Both the position numbers and the translations under genes were made by a program. Source: Gaoshiqia sp050178015 (GTDB taxonomy: Bacteria > Bacteroidota > Bacteroidia > Bacteroidales > Prolixibacteraceae). Taken from it: a stretch of DNA of 64,000 nt. This document shows, in pieces, positions 1 to 8,260 of this stretch. The notes beneath the pieces are model-generated. The model was not told the DNA's origin and did not search any database. It saw only the letters and a program-made list of their open reading frames with translations. How positions within the stretch are numbered: the first letter of the stretch is position 1; each line of letters opens with the position of its first letter. The stretch spans positions 1 to 64,000 of the forward strand of contig JBFXGM010000006.1 in assembly GCA_050178015.1 (NCBI GenBank). The letters are read 5' to 3'.

Positions 1-1318
1 CGTTCCCGTTGGTAATGCTGAAATTGTGACTGTGCGAGAAAGAACTGTTAAAGGCCTCTTTCGAAAAGTCTGTGGCATCCACATTTTTGTAGTGGTCGAT
101 GCCTGCCGGGTTGTTGTAAGTTTCGGCATAACGGCCAATTCCCCAAAGCATTTCCCAGGCTTTGGCATAGTTGTCGTTGATAGCAGCCGCGTAACCCCAG
201 TTGTAGGCAATGTAATCGTAAGCGCCCATGGTAGGCAGATACTTGGTAGGCTTGTTAAACTGCACGTAACCATCGTAGTTGACGGTAAGCTTGCCGCTTT
301 TTCCGCTTTTGGTGGTTACAATGATAACCCCGTTGGCGCCACGTGCACCATAGATGGCTGTTGAAGATGCGTCTTTCAATACATCAATGCTTTCAATCTG
401 GTTGCCCGGAATGTCGCTGATGGAGCTTACGGGAAAACCATCTACGATAAAGAGCGGATCGTTGCTTTGCGAAACAGAACCACCGCCACGCACTCGGATT
501 GAAATCTCGGCATCAGGACGCCCATCCTGAGAAATCACATTTACCCCCGGCAAACGGCCTTTCAGCGCTTGAGCGGCATTGGCCACCGGAACTGCAGCCA
601 GTTGCTCTCCGCTGATGGATGCAACTGAACCGGTAATGTCTTTTTTCTTCACAGTACCGTATCCTACAGCCACCACTTCTTCCAAACCGATCGTTTCCTC
701 TTCCAGAGTGACGTTGATTTGGGTACGCCCGCTGGCCGATAATTCCACCAGCTTCATCCCAACAAATGAAAATTGCAGGGTGGCATCTGCCGGTACATTA
801 CTCAGGCTGTATTGCCCGTCGAAGTCAGTAATGGTACCGTTGCTGGTGCCTTTTACCACCACGGTAGCCCCGGGAATCGGTTCGCCGTTTTCGCCGGTTA
901 CCACGCCGGTAACTGTTTTGCTTTGTTGCATCACTGTGCCGGTACGACTGTTATCGGCGTTTCCTTTTAAAATGATCTGCCGGTCGGCCACTTCGTACGA
1001 GATACCGGCCTGTTTGGCCAATTGGTCCAAAATGTTGTCCAATGATCCGCCTTCCGACTGAATCGTTACTTTTTGTCCTTTCTGAAAAACTTCATCCTGA
1101 TACAAAAAGTAGAAGTCGGTTTGATCTTCAATTAACTGAATAACGTCCCGAACCGGAACATCTTTGAGCTTCACATTCAGCGAAGTCATTTGGGAGTAAG
1201 AATTACCCCAGCTGGTTACGAAAACCAGGAATGATAATAGAAAAGTCAGCTTCATTTTTCTTAGAATTAATCCGTAATCCTTCCAAACGAAAGGATCACC
1301 CATTCGTGATTTTTTCAT
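1..1318 (-). CDS. SusC/RagA-family TonB-dependent receptor, N-terminal part (cut by window edge)
   Basis: Outer-membrane importer of glycan fragments energised by TonB. Translation from the ATG at 1318-1316 shows a hydrophobic signal region (about residues 22-43), an STN domain (about 45-120), a carboxypeptidase-D-like regulatory repeat with GEPIPGATVVVKG, then the plug beginning near EEVVAVGYGTVKKKDITGSV and including IESIDVLKDASSTAIYGARG. Only about 439 codons lie in the window; the barrel and any SusD partner are off the left edge. An internal Met just before the hydrophobic stretch is an alternative start. The STN domain is the part that signals to FecR, and a FecR gene lies directly upstream on the same strand, so this is a trans-envelope-regulated uptake unit. 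Substrate cannot be read from the sequence. Confidence 0.95.
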   Translation of the reverse strand, partial: MKKSRMGDPFVWKDYGLILRKMKLTFLLSFLVFVTSWGNSYSQMTSLNVKLKDVPVRDVIQLIEDQTDFYFLYQDEVFQKGQKVTIQSEGGSLDNILDQLAKQAGISYEVADRQIILKGNADNSRTGTVMQQSKTVTGVVTGENGEPIPGATVVVKGTSNGTITDFDGQYSLSNVPADATLQFSFVGMKLVELSASGRTQINVTLEEETIGLEEVVAVGYGTVKKKDITGSVASISGEQLAAVPVANAAQALKGRLPGVNVISQDGRPDAEISIRVRGGGSVSQSNDPLFIVDGFPVSSISDIPGNQIESIDVLKDASSTAIYGARGANGVIIVTTKSGKSGKLTVNYDGYVQFNKPTKYLPTMGAYDYIAYNWGYAAAINDNYAKAWEMLWGIGRYAETYNNPAGIDHYKNVDATDFSKEAFNSSFSHSHNFSITNGN

Positions 1319-1363
1319 AAGTTTGTCATGTTTTAATTATTATACAAGTAATTAACTGTGTTT

Positions 1364-1394
1364 GGCTGGTTGGTGCTCGCAACACCGGCCAGCC
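1364..1394. terminator. Hairpin between fecR and susC (attenuator or processing site)
   Basis: GGCTGG and CCAGCC flank inner GGTG/CACC arms with a short loop, just after the FecR stop and about 46 bp before the SusC start. No clear T-run follows on the minus strand. A hairpin in the same relative place occurs in the second sigma/FecR/SusC unit (12468-12498). It may dampen read-through from the regulator genes into susC or protect a processed mRNA end (inference). Confidence 0.5.
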
Positions 1395-1396
1395 CT

Positions 1397-2587
1397 TTAT
1401 TTGATGATATAGTTGTTTTCGTCTGTTTTTTGTATTTGAACGGTTGTGGTGGATGCTAATACGCGTAAAACGTCATCCTGGTTTTGCCGCAGGGCCAGCT
1501 TTCCGGTAATTTTTTTCTTTTCGAGCAACGAATTGGTGTAGCTCACCTGAATGTCATAATAGCGTTCGAGCTTCTCCATCACTTTATGCAGCTCCACACT
1601 TTCGAAATTTAAAAAGCCATCGTGCCACGAGGTGTAGTTTTCCACCTTCACTTGCTTCAAGTCGATATCAGCATTCTCTTTGTCGAAGCACAGAATATCG
1701 TTGGGGTGCATGGTTTGCTTGGTTTTCAGTAATTTAAACGAGTTTTCCGCTACATGGACTTTCCCCTCCACCAATACGACTTCTATTTTAGTATCCGAAG
1801 GATAAGCAGAAACGTTGAAGGTGGTGCCCACTGCTTCCACGTGGATGTCCGATGTCTTTACCAAAAAGGGGCGTTTGGGATTGTGTCTGACTTCGAAGTA
1901 GCCTTCACCCACCAGGAATACTTCGCGGTTTTTCCCTTCAAAGGCTTGCGGGAAAAGCAGGCGCGAGCCGGCGTTGATATAAGCTACTGTGCCGTCGGGC
2001 AGGGTAAGCGACGAGTTTTTGCCGTAGGGAACAATGATTTGGTTGAGTCCGGCCGTGCTCACATGCGACGGAACGGAAATCGTATCGGTGTGATTGATAA
2101 TGATGGTTCCGTTTTCGCGGTATTGAATATTCGATTGTTTGTCGCGCAAAACAATGCTTTTCCCGTCTGACAGGATCAAGCGGGCATGACGGCCGTTAAA
2201 AACTGAAACGTTGGCCATTTGGGTACTCAGCTCGCGAAGGGTATCCTGGTATTTGGCCTCCATAAAGCCAATGCCGGTAGCGAAAAACAGAACAGCGATA
2301 GCTGCATATTTAAGGGTATTCAAGGCGATCCGGCGCAGCTTGGGGGCTCTTCGCCCTTGGTTGATTTTGGTGTAAATGCCGGGTAGCAGGGCGTTTAGTT
2401 CTTCCTGCTCAACCGGTTTGCCGCTTGACTTGAGTTGGGAAAGGACCAGCCTGGCAGCCTCAATCGCTTGACGCTCTTCAGGATGACTTTTCAGGTATTC
2501 GTCCCAATATCGTTGATTCTGTTCGTCAGGTGAAAGCGCCCAGCGTACAAAATTTTTGTTTTCGAAATAGTTTAAGTAGTTATCCAT
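1397..2587 (-). CDS. FecR-family anti-sigma factor
   Basis: Inner-membrane regulator that holds the partner ECF sigma factor and passes on the signal from the SusC STN domain. The 396-aa protein has an N-terminal cytoplasmic region (about 1-85) that should bind the sigma factor, one transmembrane segment (about 88-107, AAIAVLFFATGIGF), a periplasmic FecR domain (about 170-270, with LPDGTVAYINAGSRLLFP and GEGYFEVRHNPKRPFLV) and a C-terminal DUF4974-type region (about 325-396). It lies 54 bp downstream of the sigma gene and upstream of susC, the usual order. Its target operon is probably the SusC gene at 1-1318. Family assignment is secure; the ligand is unknown. Confidence 0.95.
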   Translation of the reverse strand: MDNYLNYFENKNFVRWALSPDEQNQRYWDEYLKSHPEERQAIEAARLVLSQLKSSGKPVEQEELNALLPGIYTKINQGRRAPKLRRIALNTLKYAAIAVLFFATGIGFMEAKYQDTLRELSTQMANVSVFNGRHARLILSDGKSIVLRDKQSNIQYRENGTIIINHTDTISVPSHVSTAGLNQIIVPYGKNSSLTLPDGTVAYINAGSRLLFPQAFEGKNREVFLVGEGYFEVRHNPKRPFLVKTSDIHVEAVGTTFNVSAYPSDTKIEVVLVEGKVHVAENSFKLLKTKQTMHPNDILCFDKENADIDLKQVKVENYTSWHDGFLNFESVELHKVMEKLERYYDIQVSYTNSLLEKKKITGKLALRQNQDDVLRVLASTTTVQIQKTDENNYIIK

Positions 2588-2641
2588 TATGAAGACCGTT
2601 ACATAGCTATGGTCTCATTTTTGGAAAAGTATGGACAGTTT

Positions 2642-3256
2642 TTATTGACTTTTTTTAAGAAAAATTAACAAGAAGTTTGTAAGTGCCTTTTTGTCAATGA
2701 TTTCGCGAAGTGTTTTTAATGTCCGGTACAGTTGTTTCCGGGCCGACTCAATGCTGATTCCCAATATGCGGGCAACCTCTGGGTAATCGAGCTCTTCTTC
2801 AAACTTCAAATAAATAATTTCTTTTTGCTTGGGTGAAAGTCCGGCTATGGCTCGTTTGATCTTTTCCTGTATTTCTGCCGAAACCTCTTGCTCAACCAGC
2901 TGATCCTGAAAACTGTATTCGGTGGCAAACTCCAGTTCTGCCCCTTTGTCTTCCAGCATTTGAAACTGCCATTTTTTATTGCTGGCAATCTTTTTTAGCA
3001 GGTTGTTTTTTAAGGCGATAAACAGATATGCCTTGGGGTTTTTAATGTTGATGCCCAGGCGGTCGCGTTTCAGGTACAGGTCCACGAAAACATCCTGAAG
3101 CGCATCGCCAACCAGTTCCCGGTCGATATTGAATTTCGATCCGTAAGCCATCATATTGCAGGCAACATGCTGGTAAAGATTTGTAAATGAGCGGTCGTCG
3201 CCAGCCACAAAGGATTGCCAGTAGAAATCAATAGGATATGAGCTTGCATGATCCAT
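2642..3256 (-). CDS. ECF-type RNA polymerase sigma factor (sigma-70 family)
   Basis: Alternative sigma factor of 204 aa. Region 2 is visible around LVGDALQDVFVDLYLKRDRL (about residues 46-65), and region 4 around LSPKQKEIIYLKFEE followed by the helix-turn-helix EVARILGISIESARKQLYRT (about 140-180). It is the first gene of a minus-strand sigma/FecR/SusC set and should direct transcription of the susC operon when released by FecR. The start ATG at 3256 gives normal length for this group. A promoter-like TATATTTG lies about 24 bp upstream. Confidence 0.95.
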   Translation of the reverse strand: MDHASSYPIDFYWQSFVAGDDRSFTNLYQHVACNMMAYGSKFNIDRELVGDALQDVFVDLYLKRDRLGINIKNPKAYLFIALKNNLLKKIASNKKWQFQMLEDKGAELEFATEYSFQDQLVEQEVSAEIQEKIKRAIAGLSPKQKEIIYLKFEEELDYPEVARILGISIESARKQLYRTLKTLREIIDKKALTNFLLIFLKKSQ

Positions 3257-3279
3257 AAAACGAAAGATACTTTTTTGTA

Positions 3280-3287
3280 CAAATATA
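3280..3287 (-). promoter_or_regulatory. Putative -7 promoter box of the sigma factor gene
   Basis: The minus strand reads TATATTTG, an exact match to the Bacteroidota -7 consensus TAnnTTTG, 24 bp before the sigma-factor ATG. No good -33 TTG was seen at the usual distance, so this rests on one box. Confidence 0.45.
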
Positions 3288-3409
3288 GCAATCGGATTTA
3301 TTCATGACGGATTAGAAAAGGCGATTCTTGGTTTTTTCTGCTTTCTGTCGGGAAAACAGATTGGCAGATTGACGGCTTTTTAATACATTTAAACACCAAT
3401 AAAATTGTG

Positions 3410-3829
3410 ATGGAACAGCGCGACTACCTTTTAAGACAGATCCAGGAAATGGGGCTATTTTTGGCCAAACTCATGCAGCGCTTGCATAAGCGGGTGGAGC
3501 AGGACGAAGAAGACCAGTTGCTGGCCGAAGCGCGCGATGCTTTCTGTGTGCAGTTTGGCTGGGACCTGGAAGAGTTGCTGTTTCTGGACGATCGTAGCTT
3601 TATCGGGCTGATGGATGACAGCTTGCTGGCCGACGAGCATTACGAAACGATGGCTTCGGTGTTTGAGTTGCTGGGCGATCATGCGCTGGAACACCAAACA
3701 CTGCTCCGGAAAGAACTTTACCTGCATAAAGCCTTATTGCTGCTAACCTATGTGGAACGCAAAAGCCAAACCTTTTCGCTATCCCGACGCGACCGGATTG
3801 CCCGCTTGAATGTCAGGCTAAGCGACTAA
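3410..3829 (+). CDS. Uncharacterised small helical protein (DUF6483-like)
   Basis: A 139-aa soluble protein with no signal peptide or membrane segment. It starts MEQRDYLLRQIQEMGLFLAKLMQRLHK and is rich in Leu, Glu and Arg, with an acidic middle and predicted helices throughout. A GTG immediately precedes the ATG at 3410; the ATG is the more likely start. It resembles the small Bacteroidota/Firmicutes proteins grouped as DUF6483, but that match is from memory of their N-terminus and is uncertain. It converges with the next gene, their stop codons overlapping by 4 bp. No function is proposed. Confidence 0.75.
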   Translation: MEQRDYLLRQIQEMGLFLAKLMQRLHKRVEQDEEDQLLAEARDAFCVQFGWDLEELLFLDDRSFIGLMDDSLLADEHYETMASVFELLGDHALEHQTLLRKELYLHKALLLLTYVERKSQTFSLSRRDRIARLNVRLSD

Positions 3830-4485
3830 AGGTTGCTTCCCTGGGTCAGGATGGTCTCCAGGCCTTCTTCCAACCGGAATTCCGTCACCAAAATACCCGC
3901 TTCTTTTAAAGCTGCGATAAACCCTTCGTTCATCATTTTACCTGCTTGCAACGGAAAGTCAAACAACGCCGGAAAGTTATCCGGATGGTCGGGGTGCTCG
4001 TAAAACTCGCGGCAGGTGGCCACATTCATCGATAAATAAATGCGGCAGGCCATAGGCCGGGCCTGGTAGGCCGAACAGGCTCCGTCGGTCAGCAGCGGGC
4101 ACGGACTTTTGTAGCTCAGCACTTCCTGCTCGCTCATCGCTTTTGTGCGCAGGTTCTTCCCGCTTGCCCGCCGGGTGATTTCCTGTTGCTCCGTCAGGCT
4201 AAAGTTTTTCTTCAGATAGTCGCCCAGGTAATGCACTTCGTAGGAGTTGGCGAAAACGGCCTGATGGCAGCACCAGGCGCATCCTTTGTGGCAATCAACC
4301 GGTACCTGTTGCCGTTTGGCCATGGCCAGCAGCGAATCAATCAACTCATCAATGGCTTGGTACATGATGCCGATCTGCTCCAGAAAGACGGTTTCACGGT
4401 GGACTTCCTTCACGGCTTTTTTGCCGAGTTGGTATCCGTCATGGTAAAAGGCTTGCAACTGTTCGGGTAATTCGGTCGGGTTCAT
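3826..4485 (-). CDS. YkgJ-family cysteine cluster protein (putative Zn/Fe chelator)
   Basis: A 219-aa soluble protein of the UPF0153/YkgJ type, thought to bind zinc or an iron-sulphur cluster. The cysteine motif is split: CHKGCAWCCH (about residues 64-73), then CPLLTDGACSAYQARPMACR (about 125-144). Family members are of unknown biochemical role. The gene is convergent with the small protein to its left, sharing 4 bp at the stops, and stands alone otherwise. It has no obvious link to the carbohydrate genes. Start ATG at 4485 is supported by full family length. Confidence 0.85.
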   Translation of the reverse strand: MNPTELPEQLQAFYHDGYQLGKKAVKEVHRETVFLEQIGIMYQAIDELIDSLLAMAKRQQVPVDCHKGCAWCCHQAVFANSYEVHYLGDYLKKNFSLTEQQEITRRASGKNLRTKAMSEQEVLSYKSPCPLLTDGACSAYQARPMACRIYLSMNVATCREFYEHPDHPDNFPALFDFPLQAGKMMNEGFIAALKEAGILVTEFRLEEGLETILTQGSNL

Positions 4486-5229
4486 AGAAATTGATGTGAA
4501 TTTGATGGGCGCTAAGGTGTTTGTAATGTTTGAAAAACAAGCTTTTGGTTGTCATTCGGGTTGTTGTATGCCGGTATGTGTTCCAATAAAGCCGGATCTT
4601 TTAGTGGGGGTTAAAATTAACGGAATTTTTCATCTATCCGATACCAGGTGCAATGATTGTATATCCGGTTCTGCCTTCGGACATGCCCATACCTGAACCA
4701 TATATTATAGTAATATGCTATGTATCTACAAGTTTTATATTACGTCGATAAACGCAGAAGATACGCAGAAGATACGCAGAATAAACGCAGAAGATCCGGA
4801 GTTGGTATGACGGGAAGGCGAACTTGTTCGGAAAAAGCGGTTAGTGTATGGAGATTTTAAATAGGGCTGATGTGGGTTTGTTTGTCACGTCATGTCGTGA
4901 CCGTACCTGGCTTTTTCGTGGGCAACATTCCGGGTTTTATCGGACGCGTAGGGTCCCGGTATGTCGTGGCCGGGCGGATGGTAACAACCCTGAAAGGGCA
5001 GTATAACATCCTTAATGAGAAAGAATGGCTTTCAAGTTTTTAAAGGTGATTTCCCTGATATCCCAATCGACAGAGTAGGCATGCTGGCGAACGAAGCGTT
5101 GTGGTTCTTCAATTTAGGGAGAGTAAGGGATGAACGAAAGTTGGAAAAACCAGCGTTGGTTATTGGGATTATTTGTTGGGCTAAAAGCGAGTCGAAAAAA
5201 CATTATTGGGAGCGATGAAAGAAAAATAC
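4486..5229. other. Gene-free, repeat-rich spacer
   Basis: No convincing gene. Two short plus-strand ORFs (4496-4696 and 5015-5218) lack recognisable motifs and are probably chance. At about 4752-4797 the motif ACGCAGAAGAT/ACGCAGA recurs four times, like dispersed repeats common in Bacteroidota spacers. At 4887-4906 and 4962-4978 two related segments (ATGTCGTGACCG.. and ATGTCGTGGCCG..) occur, followed by AACCCTGAAAGGGC at about 4987-5000, a short palindromic piece of a type often dispersed in these genomes. Confidence 0.6.
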
Positions 5230-5245
5230 ATGAAAACGTTTTCAT
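5230..5245. promoter_or_regulatory. LacI-type operator upstream of GH78
   Basis: ATGAAAACGTTTTCAT is a perfect 16-bp palindrome with the central CG typical of LacI/GalR operators. It sits about 22 bp upstream of the -33 box of the predicted GH78 promoter. The half-site matches those around the LacI gene at 61590-62585, making that protein the best candidate regulator. An upstream position could fit activation or looping as well as repression. Confidence 0.65.
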
Positions 5246-5266
5246 AATTCTGATCTTCTTTTTACC

Positions 5267-5296
5267 TTGGTCCCTGATTTTAGATGAATAGATTTG
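5267..5296 (+). promoter_or_regulatory. Predicted promoter of the GH78 operon
   Basis: TTG at 5267-5269 and TAGATTTG at 5289-5296 are 19 bp apart and match the Bacteroidota -33 TTG and -7 TAnnTTTG boxes. Transcription would start near 5303, giving a leader of about 150 nt that contains the 5368-5406 hairpin. Confidence 0.5.
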
Positions 5297-5367
5297 CATG
5301 CTGCTTATTTGGTTGATATGCAAAATAATGGTTGGTTATTTGATGTTTGATTACTAGATTGTATGTG

Positions 5368-5406
5368 AAAAAGTACTTATTCCAATTTATTGGATAAGTA
5401 CTTTTT
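5368..5406. promoter_or_regulatory. Long inverted repeat in the GH78 leader
   Basis: Arms AAAAAGTACTTAT(T)CCAAT and ATTGGATAAGTACTTTTT pair over 18 bp with one bulged T and a 2-nt loop, ending in a T-run 45 bp before the GH78 start. It could be a Rho-independent terminator or attenuator, an operator, or an mRNA stability element. The sequence alone does not decide. Confidence 0.6.
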
Positions 5407-5451
5407 GTCTGTCAAAGATGTAAACTTTTTCATAAATCCTAATTTAAAACC

Positions 5452-8214
5452 ATGAGACTACGGAGTACCTTTACGCGGTTAATTTTTTCCGGAATTTTTC
5501 TGTTTACAGTTTTATCGGGACAAGCACAGATTGTTCCGCACGGCCTTACCTGCGAGAAGCAGACCGAACCGGTGGGTATCGATGTAACGCAGCCTCGTTT
5601 CAGTTGGCTGTTGCCAAGTCAGCAACGGGGAGTTGTGCAATCGGCTTATCGTATTGTGGTGGCTTCGAGCCCGGAAAAGCTGGCTGTCAACGATGGCGAT
5701 TGGTGGGATTCCGGTAAAGTTTTGTCTGGCCAATCGGCCAACATCGTGTATGATGGGAAGCGCTTGAAGAGCCAGGCAGAAGCTTATTGGAAAGTAAAAG
5801 TTTGGCAAGGCGATCAGGAAAGCGAATGGAGCGAACCAGCCCGTTTCAGCATGGGGCTGCTGTATTATAAAGACTGGTCGGGACGCTGGATTGGTTTTGA
5901 CCGGGCCTTTGAGTGGGACCGGGAAGATAAATTTGCACGTCTGTCGGCACGCTACTTTCGCAAAGAGTTTCAGGTCAGCAAGGAGGTGCAGTCGGCAAAC
6001 GTATATCTATTTGGATTGGGTTTATATGAGCTGTATTTCAACGGACAAAAAATTGGCGACCAGGTGCTGGCCCCAACGCCAACCGATTACACCAAAAACG
6101 TAAAATACAATGTATTCGATGTTACGGAATACCTGAAAGCGGGCGATAACGCAGTGGGTACCATCCTGGGCAATGGCCGGTATTATGCCATGCGCCAGAA
6201 CGAGAAACCCTATAAGATCAAAACGTTCGGTTATCCGAAAATGCTGCTCCAGCTCGAAATTACATACACCGACGGCACAAAAGACATCCTCAAAACCGAC
6301 AACAGCTGGAAGGGGACGGCCGATGGCCCGATCCGCACCAACAACGAATACGATGGCGAAGAGTACGATGCCCGCAAGGAAATGCCGGGTTGGAACCAGC
6401 CCGGTTTCGACGACAGCGCCTGGATACCGGCCGAGTACGTTCAGGAACCCCGCGGGGAGTTTGAGGCCCAGTTGAACCCGAACATGAAGGTGATGCACAC
6501 CCTGAAACCGGTTTCATTGAAGGAGGTCCGCCCCGGTGTGTTTATCCTGGATCTGGGGCAGAATATGGTGGGCTGGTTACAAATGAAGGTACGCGGGGCG
6601 GAAGGCGACCAGGTGACGCTTCGTTTTGCGGAGATCCTGGATGAACAGGGCGAACTGGCCCGTGCCAACCTGCGCGACGCCAAAGCTACCGATGTTTATA
6701 CACTGAAAGGCGACGGAGATGAAGTGTGGGAACCGTCCTTCGTGTATCACGGATTTCAGTTTGTTGAGATCACCGGCTATCCCGGCAAGCCTTCGCCCGA
6801 AGATTTTGAGGGAAGGGTGGTGTACGACGATATGGCTACGATCGGAACGTTTGAAACGTCGAATGCCCTGATCAATCAAATTTATAAAAACGCCTGGTGG
6901 GGCATCAACGGCAACTACAAAGGCATGCCGGTTGACTGTCCGCAGCGCAACGAGCGCCAACCCTGGCTGGGCGACCGCTCCACGGGGGCTTACGGCGAAA
7001 GCTTCGTGTTCGACAATGCCCTGCACTATGCCAAGTGGCTCGACGATATTCGCAATGCCCAACGGGCCGATGGTTCCATTCCCGATGTGGCGCCGGCTTT
7101 CTGGCGTTACTACAGCAACAACATGACCTGGGCGGGAACCTACCTGATGGTGGCCGACATGCTTCACCGGCAGTTTGGCGATGCTGTTTCGGTTGCGAAG
7201 CACTATCCCAACATGAAGCGCTGGCTGAAATTCATGGAGGACCGTTACATGACTGACGATTTCATCATGACCAAAGACAGTTACGGCGACTGGTGTGTGC
7301 CACCCGCCACTATTGAGGAAGGGCGCGGAAAGAATGCCAACGTGAAATACCCCAGCCAGTTGATCTCTACCGCATATCATTATTATTACCTGCAGCTGAT
7401 GCAGAAATTTGCAGTGCTGACAGGGAATGAAAGCGATATTCCGGCTTTTACTGAAATGGCCAGCCAGGTGAAAGCAGCTTTTAACCGGGAGTTTTACGAT
7501 GCTGAGAAGGCGTCGTACGGCACCCACACGCTCACCGACAACCTGTTGGCTTACGCGCTGGACCTGGTCCCTGAATCAGACCGCGACCGCCTGTTTAAAA
7601 CCATTACCGATATTATTGAGGTGGACAACAAAGGGCATCTGAGTACCGGTTTGATCGGCACGCAATGGCTGATGCGCACGCTTACCGAAAATGGCCGTGC
7701 TGATTTGGCCTATCGTCTGGCAACCAATAAAACGTACCCCAGCTGGGGCTATATGGTCGAAAACGGGGCCACCACCATCTGGGAACTTTGGAACGGAAAT
7801 ACGGCCGCTCCCAACATGAACTCGTACAACCATGTGATGATGCTCGGCGACCTGATCATCTGGTTCTATGAAAACCTGGCCGGGATCAAAAGCAGTGAAG
7901 AAGCGCCGGGCTTCAAAAAAATCATCATGAAACCCGAACCGGTATCCGGTCTCGACTTTGTGAAGGCCTCCTACGAAACCATACACGGAACGATTAAAAG
8001 CCACTGGCAGAAGAAGGGAAAAACGTTCAACTGGACCATCGTTGTTCCGGCCAATACCACCGCAACGGTTTACCTTCCGGCTTCTGCTGAAAAAGACATC
8101 CGGGAAAGCGGCAAGGCGCTGGCGGCTGCTCCGGGCGTCCGCTTCGTAAAAATGGAAGGCGATCGTGGCGTGCTGGAAGTTGGCTCGGGTGAATATCATT
8201 TTCAGTCGAAATAA
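5452..8214 (+). CDS. GH78 alpha-L-rhamnosidase (secreted)
   Basis: Releases terminal alpha-L-rhamnose by inversion. The 920-aa protein has a Sec signal peptide (about 1-26, FLFTVLSGQAQ), an Ig-like N-domain (about 30-145), the rhamnosidase beta-domains (about 155-480), the (alpha/alpha)6 catalytic domain (about 485-820) and a C-terminal beta-domain. The family signature DCPQR(D/N)ER lies at Asp495-Arg502, here in the variant DCPQRNERQPWLGDR with Asn500 where the third GH78 in this window has Asp. It is the first gene after a LacI-type operator and promoter, and 46 bp precede the DapA-family gene, so the three genes up to 10723 are probably one operon. Substrate linkage cannot be predicted within GH78. 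Confidence 0.95.
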   Translation: MRLRSTFTRLIFSGIFLFTVLSGQAQIVPHGLTCEKQTEPVGIDVTQPRFSWLLPSQQRGVVQSAYRIVVASSPEKLAVNDGDWWDSGKVLSGQSANIVYDGKRLKSQAEAYWKVKVWQGDQESEWSEPARFSMGLLYYKDWSGRWIGFDRAFEWDREDKFARLSARYFRKEFQVSKEVQSANVYLFGLGLYELYFNGQKIGDQVLAPTPTDYTKNVKYNVFDVTEYLKAGDNAVGTILGNGRYYAMRQNEKPYKIKTFGYPKMLLQLEITYTDGTKDILKTDNSWKGTADGPIRTNNEYDGEEYDARKEMPGWNQPGFDDSAWIPAEYVQEPRGEFEAQLNPNMKVMHTLKPVSLKEVRPGVFILDLGQNMVGWLQMKVRGAEGDQVTLRFAEILDEQGELARANLRDAKATDVYTLKGDGDEVWEPSFVYHGFQFVEITGYPGKPSPEDFEGRVVYDDMATIGTFETSNALINQIYKNAWWGINGNYKGMPVDCPQRNERQPWLGDRSTGAYGESFVFDNALHYAKWLDDIRNAQRADGSIPDVAPAFWRYYSNNMTWAGTYLMVADMLHRQFGDAVSVAKHYPNMKRWLKFMEDRYMTDDFIMTKDSYGDWCVPPATIEEGRGKNANVKYPSQLISTAYHYYYLQLMQKFAVLTGNESDIPAFTEMASQVKAAFNREFYDAEKASYGTHTLTDNLLAYALDLVPESDRDRLFKTITDIIEVDNKGHLSTGLIGTQWLMRTLTENGRADLAYRLATNKTYPSWGYMVENGATTIWELWNGNTAAPNMNSYNHVMMLGDLIIWFYENLAGIKSSEEAPGFKKIIMKPEPVSGLDFVKASYETIHGTIKSHWQKKGKTFNWTIVVPANTTATVYLPASAEKDIRESGKALAAAPGVRFVKMEGDRGVLEVGSGEYHFQSK

Positions 8215-8260
8215 CAAAAACCGCATAAAAAGAAATAAACACTTTTATACCATAACGAAT

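Noticed and set aside
5015..5218. 67-codon plus-strand frame upstream of the LacI-type operator
   Set aside because: No motif, partner or signal; adjacent sequence is repeat-like. It could be a degraded fragment but nothing supports a product.
6577..7527. 316-codon minus-strand frame in the first GH78 gene
   Set aside because: Shadow of the GH78 catalytic domain; no recognisable domain.
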